From the NCBI GenBank assembly GCA_023627715.1, contig JAMAHW010000002.1, positions 620,001 through 684,000 on the forward strand: a stretch of 64,000 bases of DNA, read 5' to 3'. Under the pieces are notes generated by a model that was given only the letters and a program-made list of their open reading frames with translations, was not told the origin of the DNA and did not search any database. This stretch comes from Periconia sp. R9002. Lineage: Eukaryota > Ascomycota > Dothideomycetes > Pleosporales > Periconiaceae. Of this stretch, positions 1 through 10,380 are shown piece by piece. Every line of letters begins with the position of its first letter. Position 1 is the stretch's first letter. Made by a program: the position numbers and the translations under genes.

Positions 1-2291
1 GCCATCTCGTACCTCGCAATCGGCGCGGTCCACGAGTCTAGGTTGTGACCCTTGAAAAGCTGCTTGTCCACAGCAATGATCTCGTTCTGGAGTATATCCT
101 TGGCTGCCTGAGACTCCCCTTTACTCCTCATAACTGCGGCTCTGAGGACGGCAAGAATAGCCTTCTCATCTAGACTCTCTTTATCCCAATGCGGGTTCGA
201 TGCGCTTTCGCTCCACGCGAGGTTTGCGAGTGATTGGTCGAGGTGTTCGTGTCGCATGCGTTTGAACCCGTTCCAGAAATATATCATTTCTTCGATAGGA
301 CTGACACCTATTGCATCGATCATATCACAGGACCACTCTTTGGCGCGGTCGTTCCATTTAGCGAGCTTACGATTCACGAAGACATCGAACGGAAGTTGGC
401 GCGCCATGAAACGTTTCTTGCCTGTATTGGGTGCCACTTTCTCGAAGTACTGCATAGCCTTGGTCTTGTAAACTCCTGCGGCGTCTGGATTATTGTCTTT
501 GGCTTTTCGATAAAGCTCCACGTAAGAAGCAGCGCAAATGTAATAGTATAGACCGTGGCTCCAGTTGTTCAGCGTGATGCACTTGAGGAAAGACTTTGCT
601 GTCTCCTCGTACTCGTGCAAGTACATGGTGTTGAGACTTCTCTCGAACCAGCCCAGAGCTTCGAGTTGCTTGAGTGGCGTTTCGCCAGCTTGCGCCATGA
701 ACTCCACGGCTTTTTCAAGTTGTTTCTCCTCGGCAAAAGAACGAGCTTCCTCCAATAACCAGAGATGGCTGTTTGGATATCTTTTTCGCATTTCTGCGAG
801 CAACAAGCGGCAGCGTTCCTTAGGGTACGAGCCTTCACCAGATCGAGGGATGATATCGCAAAATCCAGTCATACCATTGTAGTAGCCGAAAATGACAAGG
901 CCAGCCATCGCGCCGTGGATGTTGTGAAACTTAGTTGCTTGCCAGAGCATTTGAATTCCACGTTCCCGGTCACCTTTGAAACCGACAATTTTGAGTAGCG
1001 TGGCGAATGCTGGTGGGACCAGAGAGATGATAAGCAGCAAGATGCCGAAGCAGAAGTTCGAACCAGATATTATAAACGTGTCAATCGGGTGATTACCGTA
1101 TACTGAAATGTCCTCACCATCTTTAACGGTGTCGGTCAACGTTAGTGCATCAAAATCGTCCACCACATTTGGCACTGACGTAGCTGGCTGTGTATCTTTA
1201 GATGGCAGATCTGGTGCTGAGCTTGAACTTATTTGAACGTTCTTTTTCGTGTTGTCCATGTTCACAGATCCTCCTTTGTCCGCTGGTAAGTCAAGGTGGC
1301 CCATGTACTCCATCGGTGTCTCTACTTGATGATCCTCATCCGCGTCCACGAAATCGAAGTCATCATCGTCGTCATCTCCATCCTGTGCAGATTCGTTTTT
1401 CTTTTCTGCCTCCGGCTGCAGGGCTGCAGTAGCTTCCTTCTTGGGCGCCGAAGGTTTCGGTACCGGCGACTCTGTGCTCTTTCCGGAAGCTCTGGAGAAG
1501 GGTCTCGATGCTTCTCCTGAACTAGTTGAACCCAAACTGCTTGTACTCCTCGTTTGCAGGAATTTCTTCTCTGCATCCATGATTCCTTCAAGGGTCAAAT
1601 ACGCTTTTCTCAGTTTGTAAAAGCTCTTGACAGCTTCGGTCAAACTCTCGTTCAAGACACCCACTATCGCACTCATCAATTGAGCCTCTGCCAGAGTAAC
1701 AGCATACTCCGTGCCAGGAGGGTATATCGGCGAATTGTATGCGCCAGGGTTTCGATGTGCACGACGTTGGCTATCATAGGCCTTGTCCTCGGTGTTAGAG
1801 AGAATGGTAGACGCTGTAGGGATGGTCAGATTTGACAACGCCACTAAAGCGAGCTCGATCGATGGTAGTCGTACCTTCGCGCATGACTTCTTGTTCGAAA
1901 CCTAGAGTGGCTCGAATAAAGATACAGACTCCTTTGCCCAACTAGAATACGTGAGCTGAGCGTTACGCGGGCCGGCACATCCGGATTTTGCACACCTGGT
2001 GAAATGGCGAGCTGCCTTTGCTGAGATGTGCCTCCGCTTCGTCGACATCATCATTCATGATGTAGGTTACCGCTGTAGGCGCGTGACGTTATTACATGAC
2101 CGAGATATAGGTATCTTGAGTAACAAAAGTCGTACCAGACATAGCATCCTCAACTACCGCACGTTAGCTACACTGCTCCCAGATAGAGCACAGCTGCAAG
2201 CAGCGATTGACAACATACTCTGTGCAAGCTCATCAAGAGCATTCAAACTCTTGGTCGAGCCATGAGACCTATGTCCAAATACCTTCAACAT
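1..2291 (-). CDS. IML2: IML2-like protein (inclusion body clearance / outer mitochondrial TPR protein), 3' end cut by window edge
   Basis: Partial gene; the C-terminus lies left of base 1. Exons (complement): 1996-2072, 2219-2291, 1875-1941 and <1-1813, with introns 1814-1874, 1942-1995 and 2073-2218. All three are GT-AG, and splicing restores one frame. ATG at 2289-2291 gives MLKVFG. Landmarks typical of fungal Iml2 are YIMNDDVDEAE, FIRATLGFEQEVMREA, SPIYPPGTEY and MSAIVGVLNESLTEAVKSFY. An acidic D-rich linker follows, then TPR-like helices (AGETPLKQLEALGWFERS). In yeast the family acts at mitochondria and lipid droplets to clear protein inclusions; that role is family knowledge. The gene faces away from SEM1 across an 864-bp interval. 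Exon joins are inferred from phase and from resemblance to the family. Confidence 0.88.
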
Positions 2292-3155
2292 AGTTTCCAA
2301 ACCCGATTCTGCGATCCGGGGAAGTCAGCTCGCAGAATAAGAGGGGGGCAAAGAATAATAAGTCGTCTCTAGAAAAGAACGAAAGGAATAAAACGAAAGA
2401 CAAAAAAAGACACGCACACGCGACTCGCTCGTGTGAGTGACTAGGTATGTTTCAAAATCGGTCGCAGCAGTTCACGTCACGATTGTGGGGGGAGCTAGAA
2501 GGATAAAGTACCAGGTAGGTAGCTATCGTACATCCAGGTAGTACAGTATGGAGGATCAGCTACGTAAGCCCTCACAATCCAACCCCGAGCTTACTCCTAT
2601 TTGAAATCTGATAGGGAGGAGGGCAAAATGCCAGGGCTTTTTTTTCATTCGTACGCGGCAATTGGGCGGAGTGGCGGCGGTGCAAAGTGCAAACGAATTA
2701 CGCCGACGTCACCATCAACAAGGCTCAACGTTTGAATACATACATGCCTGGATCTATCGAGTGATACAGTCGAAAAATTGCACGCCTTAGATGGAAAATA
2801 CTCAGAGCAACCTAAACAGTCCGTGAAATCAAATAGCAACGTCACCGCAATGACGAATATGCGAGTTTCTTTTTTCCGTTCGGAGCGGAGGTAACCCGCA
2901 GATAATCTGCACGTGACCATTCCACCCCGCCAAGTCATTGCTCACAATCGGTCTTTCCCGTTCCCAACTCGCCGACGACCGACGACCGCCGCCTCGACAT
3001 TCAAAGCATCAGTAACATAGTAATCAACCAACCATCAATCACACAACCGCAGACCACCACCCAGCCCTCCAAAAGCTCCCCAACCCAAGCTTCTGCTCCT
3101 ACGCCTAGCGAACCTCTTCACGTTCCTCACAACCTATCACAAAAAACCACAAACA
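2292..3155. other. Divergent intergenic interval IML2/SEM1
   Basis: This 864-bp stretch lies between two divergent ATGs and must hold both promoters. I see no convincing gene; the minus-strand ORF at 2645-2938 has no recognisable content. A GGCGGCGGTGCAAA stretch at 2673-2686 resembles the motif that recurs in the accessory island. Confidence 0.5.
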
Positions 3156-3667
3156 ATGTCCGGCGCCGCAAAAGCACCCTCCAAGTCGGTGGACGACAAA
3201 CCCAATACCACCACCGCCGATAAGGACACCACTGAGGACAAGAAATCCGCTAATGCGCCGCTGGAGGAAGATGACGAGTTTGAGGATTTCCCCGTTGAAG
3301 GTGCGTTTCCCTGAGTACCTTCTCGAACAATGTATACATGGTGGACGGCAAAGGAAAGGGAAAGAGAAACGAAGGAGAGAGAGAGAGAGGAAGAGTTGAA
3401 AGGTTGAACACACTTTGCTGACTTTATATTTTTTGGAACATCTAGATTGGACAGAGGAGGAATCGCAGATCCCCGGCGGGACCACGCATTTGTGGGAGGA
3501 GAGCTGGGATGACGATGATACGAGTGAGGACTTTGCGGTGCAGTTGAGGTAGGCCATCTCCTGTGTTGATTTGTTGCAATGGTAGCGTGGTATGATGGAC
3601 GATAGAAGGCTAACAGAGGTTGGACGTGTACAGGGAAGAACTCAAGAAGCTTGGACACTCGAAATGA
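3156..3667 (+). CDS. SEM1: 26S proteasome regulatory subunit Sem1/Dss1
   Basis: Exons 3156-3300, 3446-3548 and 3634-3667 join to a 93-residue acidic protein. It carries both hallmark acidic-aromatic segments of DSS1/SEM1: DEFEDFPVEDW (split across intron 1) and LWEESWDDDDTSEDF. The short C-terminal helix is REELKKLGHSK. Family role: an intrinsically disordered stabiliser of the 19S lid (Rpn3/Rpn7), also part of the TREX-2 mRNA export complex and a BRCA2 partner in animals. Length matches the family (about 70-110 aa). Introns are GT-AG; the first is 145 nt. The reading frame is short, so the splice model carries the call, but the motifs are highly diagnostic. Confidence 0.93.
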
Positions 3668-4214
3668 GAGTCGCCGTTTGCGAGGTACCGGACCAGTGAT
3701 TCCTGGACGCGATGAACGTATGATGGAGCGGGGAATAGAGGGGTGAGGGGTTGCGTCGCCGTTGAGGCTTGGAGTGGTGGAGGGAAAAGAGCATATGACG
3801 TGGAAATATGCGATAGAGCGTTGTTTGCGAGGGCCGGGAACGGCGGTGTTATAATTGTTCGAACCTCGCCCGCAGTTCCACGTCAGGACTTCATCTGTCC
3901 GGATCCAAGGGTAGGAGGAAAGAAAGCTGTATCAACCCTCGAGTCCTCCTGTTTTACTAGCCATAGCTAAGGACAAAAATCACAAGATCAAAAAAGTTCC
4001 ATCAAAAAGATCATTGTTCTCATTCCATGTTTTGTAATTGTAATACATCATACAACAAAAAAGTCTTTCATCCGTCACAGCTTCGAAGGAAGCACTACTT
4101 CCTCACCATCTATTTTCCCGAAAAAGGAGCAATCGTGCTCAGCCTGACGTTCATAAAAAAAGAGAGCCGTAACTCAAGCTCACACACTGAGAGCAACATC
4201 CGTTACGAAAGAAT
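3668..4214. other. Convergent intergenic interval SEM1/PGK
   Basis: This 547-bp stretch lies between the SEM1 stop and the PGK stop, so it is 3'-UTR and terminator sequence for both genes. I see no recognisable gene. Short ORFs at 3743-3970 (+) and 4027-4476 (+, running antisense into PGK) carry no family signal. Confidence 0.5.
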
Positions 4215-5598
4215 CTACTTACTCGAAAGCGCAGACACGCCAGGCAAGTCCTTGCCCTCGAGCAACTCCAAGCTCGCGCCGCCACCGGTCGAAACATGCG
4301 ACAGCTTGTCCTCGACGCCATACTTGGCCGCCACGGTCGCAGTATCACCACCACCAATAATCACAATCTTGCCGCTCTGCGCCGCCGCAACAGCTGCATC
4401 GAGCGTCTTCTTGGTGCCATTGGCGAACTTTTCGAACTCGAAGACACCAGCGGGGCCGTTCCAGAGGATGGTTTGAGACTCGTCGATGGCCTCCTTGTAC
4501 AGCTTGATGGACTTCTCACCGCAGTCGAGACCCATCCAGCCGTCGGGGATGCCGTCCTTGTCCTCGGCATATCCGACCTGAGCATCCTTGTCGAACTTGT
4601 CGGCCGTGATGTAATCGACGGGGAGCACAATCTTGACGTTGTTCTTCTTTGCCTTTTCGACGAGGTTGCCGACGGTCTTGCTGCCGGCTTCGTCGAAGAG
4701 CGAGGTGCCGATCTTGACGTTCTCGAGTGTCTTTTTAAAGGTGAAGGACATGCCGCCACAGATGATGAGCGTGTTGACTTTGTCGAGGAGGTTGTCGATG
4801 AGCTGGATCTTGTCTGAGACTTTGGCGCCGCCGAGGATGGCGAGGAAGGGGCGCGCAGGGTTCTCGAGCGCTTTGGCGAAGTACTCAAGTTCCTTTTTGA
4901 CGAGGAAGCCCGAGGCTTTCTGTGGGAGGTCGATGCCGACCATGGAGGAGTGAGCGCGGTGGGCAGTGCCAAAGGCGTCATCTAAGGAGTGGTGCGTTAG
5001 CGTCAAGTTTCCTCTCAAGGAGTTTGAGATGAAGAGGATACGTACTGATGTAGATATCTCCTAGCTTGGTCAAGCCTTTCCTGAACTCATCAACGGCGGC
5101 TTTGTCTGCCTTGACCTTCTTGCCCTCGGCGTCCTTGGAGCTGCCTTCCTCCTCGGCATGAAACCGCAAGTTCTCCAGTAGGATAACCTGTCCGTTTTCT
5201 GCCTTATTGACCGTCTCCTCGACTTCCGGGCCTACGCAGTCGTTGGTGAAGACCACGCTCTTGCCAAGCAGCTTCTCCAGCTCGGGTACTACGGGCTTGA
5301 GGCTGTACTTGGGGTTGGGCTTGCCGTCTGGACGGCCCAAGTGCGACATCAGGATTACGGCTTTGGCTCCGGATTCGATGGCATGCTTGATGGTGGGGAG
5401 GGCACCGACAATGCGTTGGTTGTTGGTGATTTTAGCATTGGAGTCAAGGGGGACATTGAAGTCGACCTATTTCCGATTGTCGGTGTTAGGGACGAGAATT
5501 GATGCAACGCTTGGAATGCTAGCTTCACTTACCCTTACAAGCACGCGCTTTCCCTTGAGATCAACGTCAGAGATGGAGAGTTTGTTAGAGAGAGACAT
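4215..5598 (-). CDS. PGK1: Phosphoglycerate kinase (glycolysis)
   Basis: Exons (complement) 5533-5598, 5046-5466 and 4215-4981, with GT-AG introns of 66 and 64 nt, encode 417 aa, the usual fungal PGK length. Motifs in order: VDFNVPLD across the first junction, SHLGRPDG (3-phosphoglycerate side), [13 protein letters not shown] across the second junction, [32 protein letters not shown], and the C-terminal nucleotide loop [11 protein letters not shown], ending GVSALSSK. The enzyme transfers phosphate between 1,3-bisphosphoglycerate and ADP in the cytosol. It is complete, with no missing catalytic segments. Both junctions fall inside conserved blocks, which makes the splice sites certain. Antisense ORFs over this gene are shadows. 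Confidence 0.98.
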
Positions 5599-6517
5599 GG
5601 TGGGAGATAGGACTCTTCTGTTCGGTGGGTTTCTGTAGCTTCCGTCAATTGACGTATATGTGCAAAACTTGAAGGAGAAGAGGGTATTTGATCGAGGAAA
5701 TGAGTTGGAGGAAAATAAGTGGGCACTCACGGTTTGTTGTCAGGTAAGTGCCGGAAGTGTTTGTTGAGTCTGGGTTATATCATAGAGGGGTAGCTGTGGC
5801 TTGTGGCTCGAGCTTTGGTGGGGGTGAGGTGATGCGATGGATGGTGGTTTGAAGGTGGTATGACGAACATCCGCTGGCTTATCAAACGATCAAATGATTA
5901 TGACAAGCCAAGTCTACATGTTGCATCTACTGAATGCTGAATCTCACTTCGATTATGGCACGGGAACCGGCGGATGCGTGGAACTTTGAGAAGTCGCGCC
6001 GGAGGCCTACAATTCTTTTACTCTCAAATGAGATGAACACCACAAGACTGGCAACCTCGAGCAGCCGACAGGGACCCTGCTTGCCAAGTGTCTGCCGTAA
6101 TAGCATTTCGCAATGGTCGAGCGAGGCTGGGCGACAATTTGCTTTTTTCCAATCATAGCTTGTCGCAGAATGGGGGTGTCCGTTCCCGCACTCTCCCGCG
6201 GCCGAGAACACACCACTCGCGCGCATGTATCCACACAGTAGCACCGGATGCGCAAACACTTCAAACTAGGGAAGAATACAATTGTCAGGGTCTAACGAAT
6301 GTACATAGAAACACGGCTATAACACGCCAGTTGATCAAAACGCCACCATGCCTCGCAGGAAAGATAATCATCAAACGCCAGAAGGTTAACCCTCAACCGA
6401 CATGCAAAAGAGCTAACTCACCCGCAAATACCTAAACTTGTGACCGGGAAATGCACAAACAGAACCATTTTCTATGCAGGCGGAAACTGCAAGCCAAGGA
6501 AATAGGAAAGTGGGTAT
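5599..6517. other. Intergenic interval upstream of PGK
   Basis: This 919-bp stretch lies between the PGK start and the stop of the Mpv17-family gene. It should contain the PGK promoter and 5' leader. Small ORFs on both strands (5927-6435) show no domain signal, and I see no repeat or RNA gene. Confidence 0.45.
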
Positions 6518-7513
6518 TTAGGCCTCTTCAGCAGAGTTTGTAAGGGAAAGGTAGGCGGTCCAAGCGATACCGACAGTAGATACAAAAGGCTAGAGGGGTT
6601 AGTATCCACAGAATACAATAGCCTCAAGGAATTGTAAACTTACAATCTGGAGTGAGATTGGCATCACGCGGAAGTTGATCATCTGTACTGCTGGCCAGAC
6701 CAAAAAGTTGGCTTTCAAAGCGGGAACGTAGATGTCCTGGAATTTCTTCTGGACGGCACGTTTTCCACCGCCCTCGGCGACGGTCATGAACGTGAAGAAG
6801 CATGCCAGACCTACAAACTGTCAACTCATATCCAACCAGGCGCATCGAACGCAATCATACCAACTGGGGCGAAGAGCAGCTGGTCGAATGCCACGCGCTT
6901 CAACGCAGGGACCATAGCAGCCGTCTTTGAGATGGGGAAGGTGCTGTTCAAGAACCCGAACCACTTGTGCTGAACAGGCGCCATCAAGAAACCGTAGGAC
7001 ATGAATCGTGTCAAGCGCTCGAAATCGAAAGGGGGAGGGAGCTTCTTCGAGTCGGGAATGAGATCGCCCGGCGGCCAAGGGTTCTTCTTAGCAAGATCGT
7101 GGATTTCGATTGCGAGGAAATCGTCTTTGTCGCCTTTACGAGCTGCGCGTTCCTTGACGGCAGTCAAGGTCTGCGCTACTGTGTCTGCAATGCCACCCAA
7201 CACCTGCGTATTGCCATCAGTAACTATACTGCATATTGTTTGCTATTCACATCGCGGAACGCCGAGAGTATTGCTGTAGTATGTGTCCATCCCCAAATGC
7301 AGCATGCGACAGGACATGAACGGTCGGTCGAAGAGGGAAAAATTTCATCAGGGTCAGGGTTCAGGAACGAAAGGGTCTTACAGCGTTGGTGATCATGGTA
7401 GTCAAGACTGAGCCACAGTTAGCATCATACATGCGTCATGATATTGCAGACGTACCTGGCCTCGAGGCATAGTACGAGTTGAACTTCCTCGTCAAAAGAG
7501 AGACGGCCGCCAT
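6518..7513 (-). CDS. Mpv17/PMP22 family integral membrane protein
   Basis: Exons (complement) 7456-7513, 7382-7407, 6861-7203, 6644-6810 and 6518-6589 give 221 aa starting MAAVSLLTRKFNSYY. Family landmarks: RPVLTTMITNAVLGGIADTV, FMSYGFLMAPVQHKWFGFL, FDQLLFAPVGLACFFTFM, and the signature FLVWPAVQMINFRVMP followed by PFVSTVGIAWTAYLS. Proteins of this family (Mpv17, PXMP2, Sym1) are four-helix membrane channels of the mitochondrial inner membrane or peroxisome; which one applies here cannot be decided. An in-frame upstream exon (7633-7701, joined at 7546) would extend the protein to 255 aa beginning MAIEGSRRRLL. I prefer the shorter start because the upstream part resembles nothing in the family. 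All introns are 48-178 nt and GT-AG. Confidence 0.88.
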
Positions 7514-7701
7514 CTGTAACAGGAAAATGGCCGCGTGTAACAGCGGCTGTGGAGCAAAAAAGAGAACAAGTAAGCAAGTGAAAGCTTAAAGGAGTGTATT
7601 TAAGATAGCAGATAGAGGTAGGAAAGACGCACTATTTTGCCGTAGATCCAACGACTGTTGAGGGTGTAGAGCAGACGCCTGCGGCTACCTTCGATTGCCA
7701 T

Positions 7702-8257
7702 TTTGGATCGTCCTTCTTTCAATGACGTTGGCGCAGCGTAACGGATGGGTAGCGGCCGGTCCGAGCACGCACGGTTACTCTTATCGCGCGCACACTGTTC
7801 GTCGTCGTCGTTTGCTTGTATCGGCGCAGCCGCTGGGCGAGATGTTGTGCGTCGGGTGGGAGACGTTTGTGAAGGTGAGGAAGGAGGATCACGAGAAGCG
7901 GAGATGTGATGTCGTGGAAGCGTAGGGCTCCGGAGTCGCTTGCGGTGGGTGGCCGTGGTCGAAGGGCTGGCTGTCAACCGGCTACTGTGGCGAAGCCGAC
8001 TCGGACCAATCATGTGGATGCTTCACATGATGTCGAGTAACGTGTACGTATGAACTACATATATTTGACACGCCAATAACTTCTGGTTACCAACATATTG
8101 TAAGTAGAACGCACGATTCTTCTAATCTCCGTAATTTACTAGCACGTTTGTTCAAACAATCATGGTGTCAAGGATGCACTGGTGCGTTGTTTCATTCAAT
8201 ATACCTAGGTACGATGCCCATCACGAACTGGCCAAATCCGCAATCATGCTGGTCAAA
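7702..8257. other. Intergenic interval, no gene seen
   Basis: This 556-bp stretch lies between the Mpv17-family 5' end and the TRS65 stop, both on the minus strand. Small ORFs (7600-8013 minus, 7695-7925 plus) are arginine- and serine-rich with no family signal and look like chance frames. Confidence 0.4.
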
Positions 8258-10129
8258 TCAGACTTCTTTATCACCCTCTCTGTCTGCGGCTACTACAGCT
8301 GGCAGATCGCGAATGTCAGTCGTTTCGTTCGTGGCCAGATCGATCACGCGGAGCCCTTCTACTGAAAGCACCCCAGCAGTAAGCGCTATGAATTTGATGT
8401 CGGCTGTGTAGCAAGCTCCCGGTACCAGATGTCTGCACATAAATCAGCAATCATCTCCCTTCTCTCGGCAGTTTTACTTACCCAATCCGAATATCAGTCG
8501 TCAAGCATACGAGATCAGCTGCCTCCAGCCTGGCACTCTTCTGCTTTGCATATACAATGTTCTCATCCTCTACAGCATTGGCAAGCAGAGTTTTGTTGTC
8601 ACTGTGGCGCCCTCCCACAGATGATGTCGATGGGTGTGACCTGTGCAAATCCCGTCTTCTTTTTGGCAGCACCAAGACGGCCAGTTGTCTTGTCTTGTCC
8701 GATCGGTTGAAAATGAAAGCTTTCCAGATAAATGTCTCGCCTACTTGGACTTTGGGCGGTCCAGATATCGTGAACGTAACGTGAATAGCTCTATCCAAAG
8801 TGCCGTCACCTGTATCCGAGACAGGGAGTGATTCTGGACCTATAGACCTGCGTTGGACACTTACGTTGCTTGCTGTACTCAAGCGATGGGCTGCTTTGAT
8901 TAGGTTCGTGTTATGGTCGGACGTGAAGTCAACGGCCGTCTGCCACGCTATGTTCACAACCGGACGACAGTCATCAGAAACCAGTACAGTTGCTTTGATA
9001 TCCAGGCTCAAAATGTGTCCATCTTTACCATAGATAGGTGTACCGTCTGCACCTAGATCCGGACTAAGTTTGTAGAGATAGGTGAGCTGATCTCCTGGTT
9101 TATACACCAAGGATGCGTCCTCATGGCCTGTTATGGTTTGTGATTCTCCACCTCTCAGGGAAAGACCGATTTCTTGGATGTTGATCCGACATCCGGTCAC
9201 ATAGGCGACTTCCAGATCTAGCGATGCCATCAAGGACAAGTGGCTCACAGATGCTTGGATTTTGGAATACCTTATCCGCCAGATGAGAGCTGGTAACGCT
9301 CGAAACAGCCGTCGATGTCCAGTTCTGATGGGCCGGGTGAGTTCTCTAGACACGGGCGCAGTAGGTGCAATCTTGTTAATCCTCAAAGCAGACAGTCGAG
9401 GGTGAATACCCGCCAAAGCAGGGTCACTGTCAAAAGATTGGAGAAGATTCAAAGCCGTTGGCATGCCACTGGGTAGATATTCATCCTCCATGGCACTCCT
9501 CTCGGGTTTCTCTGGGGGTTTCAGTGATGCGGTAGGTTGGAAGTAGATGGCTGGTTTATGAAATCGCCCACGTGGTCGACCTGCGCAGTTTAGGAACAGA
9601 AACGAGCAAGTAAAATGGCAAACAGTGGGCTTACATATGAATACCTCTATCCTCCAGACGACATACGCGTAAGGTGTCTTCTCGTCATGGCGAACGATGA
9701 TTGGTTTCACGGAGGGGTTGATAATGTCTCCATAGATTTGCTCTTTGGGGGGTGGTGTTTTACTTGAGTCTAGGTCCTGAGACGGAGCGGTACTGAAAGC
9801 AAATGCATCCACATTGATTGCCAGTCTTGAAAGGTACGAGGTCAAAACGTCTTCTTCTACAAGAGGCGTACGAAACACAACATATACCGGGACTAATTCA
9901 TCTATATACCTAGGCATAAGTAAGAGGCTGCACAACTAATACAAGTGCAACACCTACCGAAGAGAAGTATGTGTCTCTGTGAAAGAAAGGGCAGAAGGGA
10001 ACCAGCATCATCCTCGTGAGCGCCGTCCCACGAGCTCAGTTCATCTTCAATATCAATGGCCGAGTCAGAGGGTACCACTGCCTCCAGAACGGAGCTTTCC
10101 ACGAACTCGGCACTCGCTCGAGGTTCCAT
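8258..10129 (-). CDS. TRS65: TRAPPII complex subunit Trs65
   Basis: Exons (complement) 9954-10129, 9635-9909, 8482-9580 and 8258-8432 give 574 aa. N-terminal MEPRASAEFVESSVLEAVVP and LLFGRYIDELVPVYVVFRTP, the central EVFICRPRGRFHKPAIYFQP, and the C-terminal half (KVQVGETFIWKAFIFNRS, GACYTADIKFIALTAGVLSV, ETTDIRDLP) match fungal Trs65. In yeast, Trs65 links TRAPPII protomers and helps recruit Arf1 and activate Ypt31/32 at the trans-Golgi; this is family knowledge. The 54-nt intron at 9581-9634 is a multiple of three without stops, so retained transcripts would stay in frame. The gene faces PRP40 across only 251 bp, implying a shared promoter interval. Confidence 0.86.
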
Positions 10130-10380
10130 TTCAGCTAGAGCTAAAACCCGCACATATGATATTCAAGAAGAATAAATAAAAAGAAAGAGGGAGTGTCAAA
10201 AACAATGCCTCGGTGTGTAACTCCAAGGGTGAAGTCGGGAAAGTGGTCCGTGCACTAGAAAGTCCAAGCTCCACGCTAAGACAGGCAGCGTCGCGCTCCT
10301 GCGACTTTCTTTCGCTTCTCTGCTCAACCTTTCACCATCTCGCAGAACGGCCACCCAGCGCGTGTGTGCGCATTTCCACC
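10130..10380. promoter_or_regulatory. Short bidirectional promoter interval TRS65/PRP40
   Basis: The start codons of two divergent genes are separated by only 251 bp, so both core promoters must lie here or overlap the 5' leaders. No specific factor site is claimed. Confidence 0.5.

Noticed and set aside
4296..4817. Long plus-strand ORF antisense to PGK (173 codons)
   Set aside because: It is a shadow frame of the PGK coding strand, with repetitive Leu/Val content and no family signal.
10154..10180. Upstream start giving an extra eight residues on TRS65
   Set aside because: The upstream start is GTG; the ATG at 10127-10129 is the first in frame.
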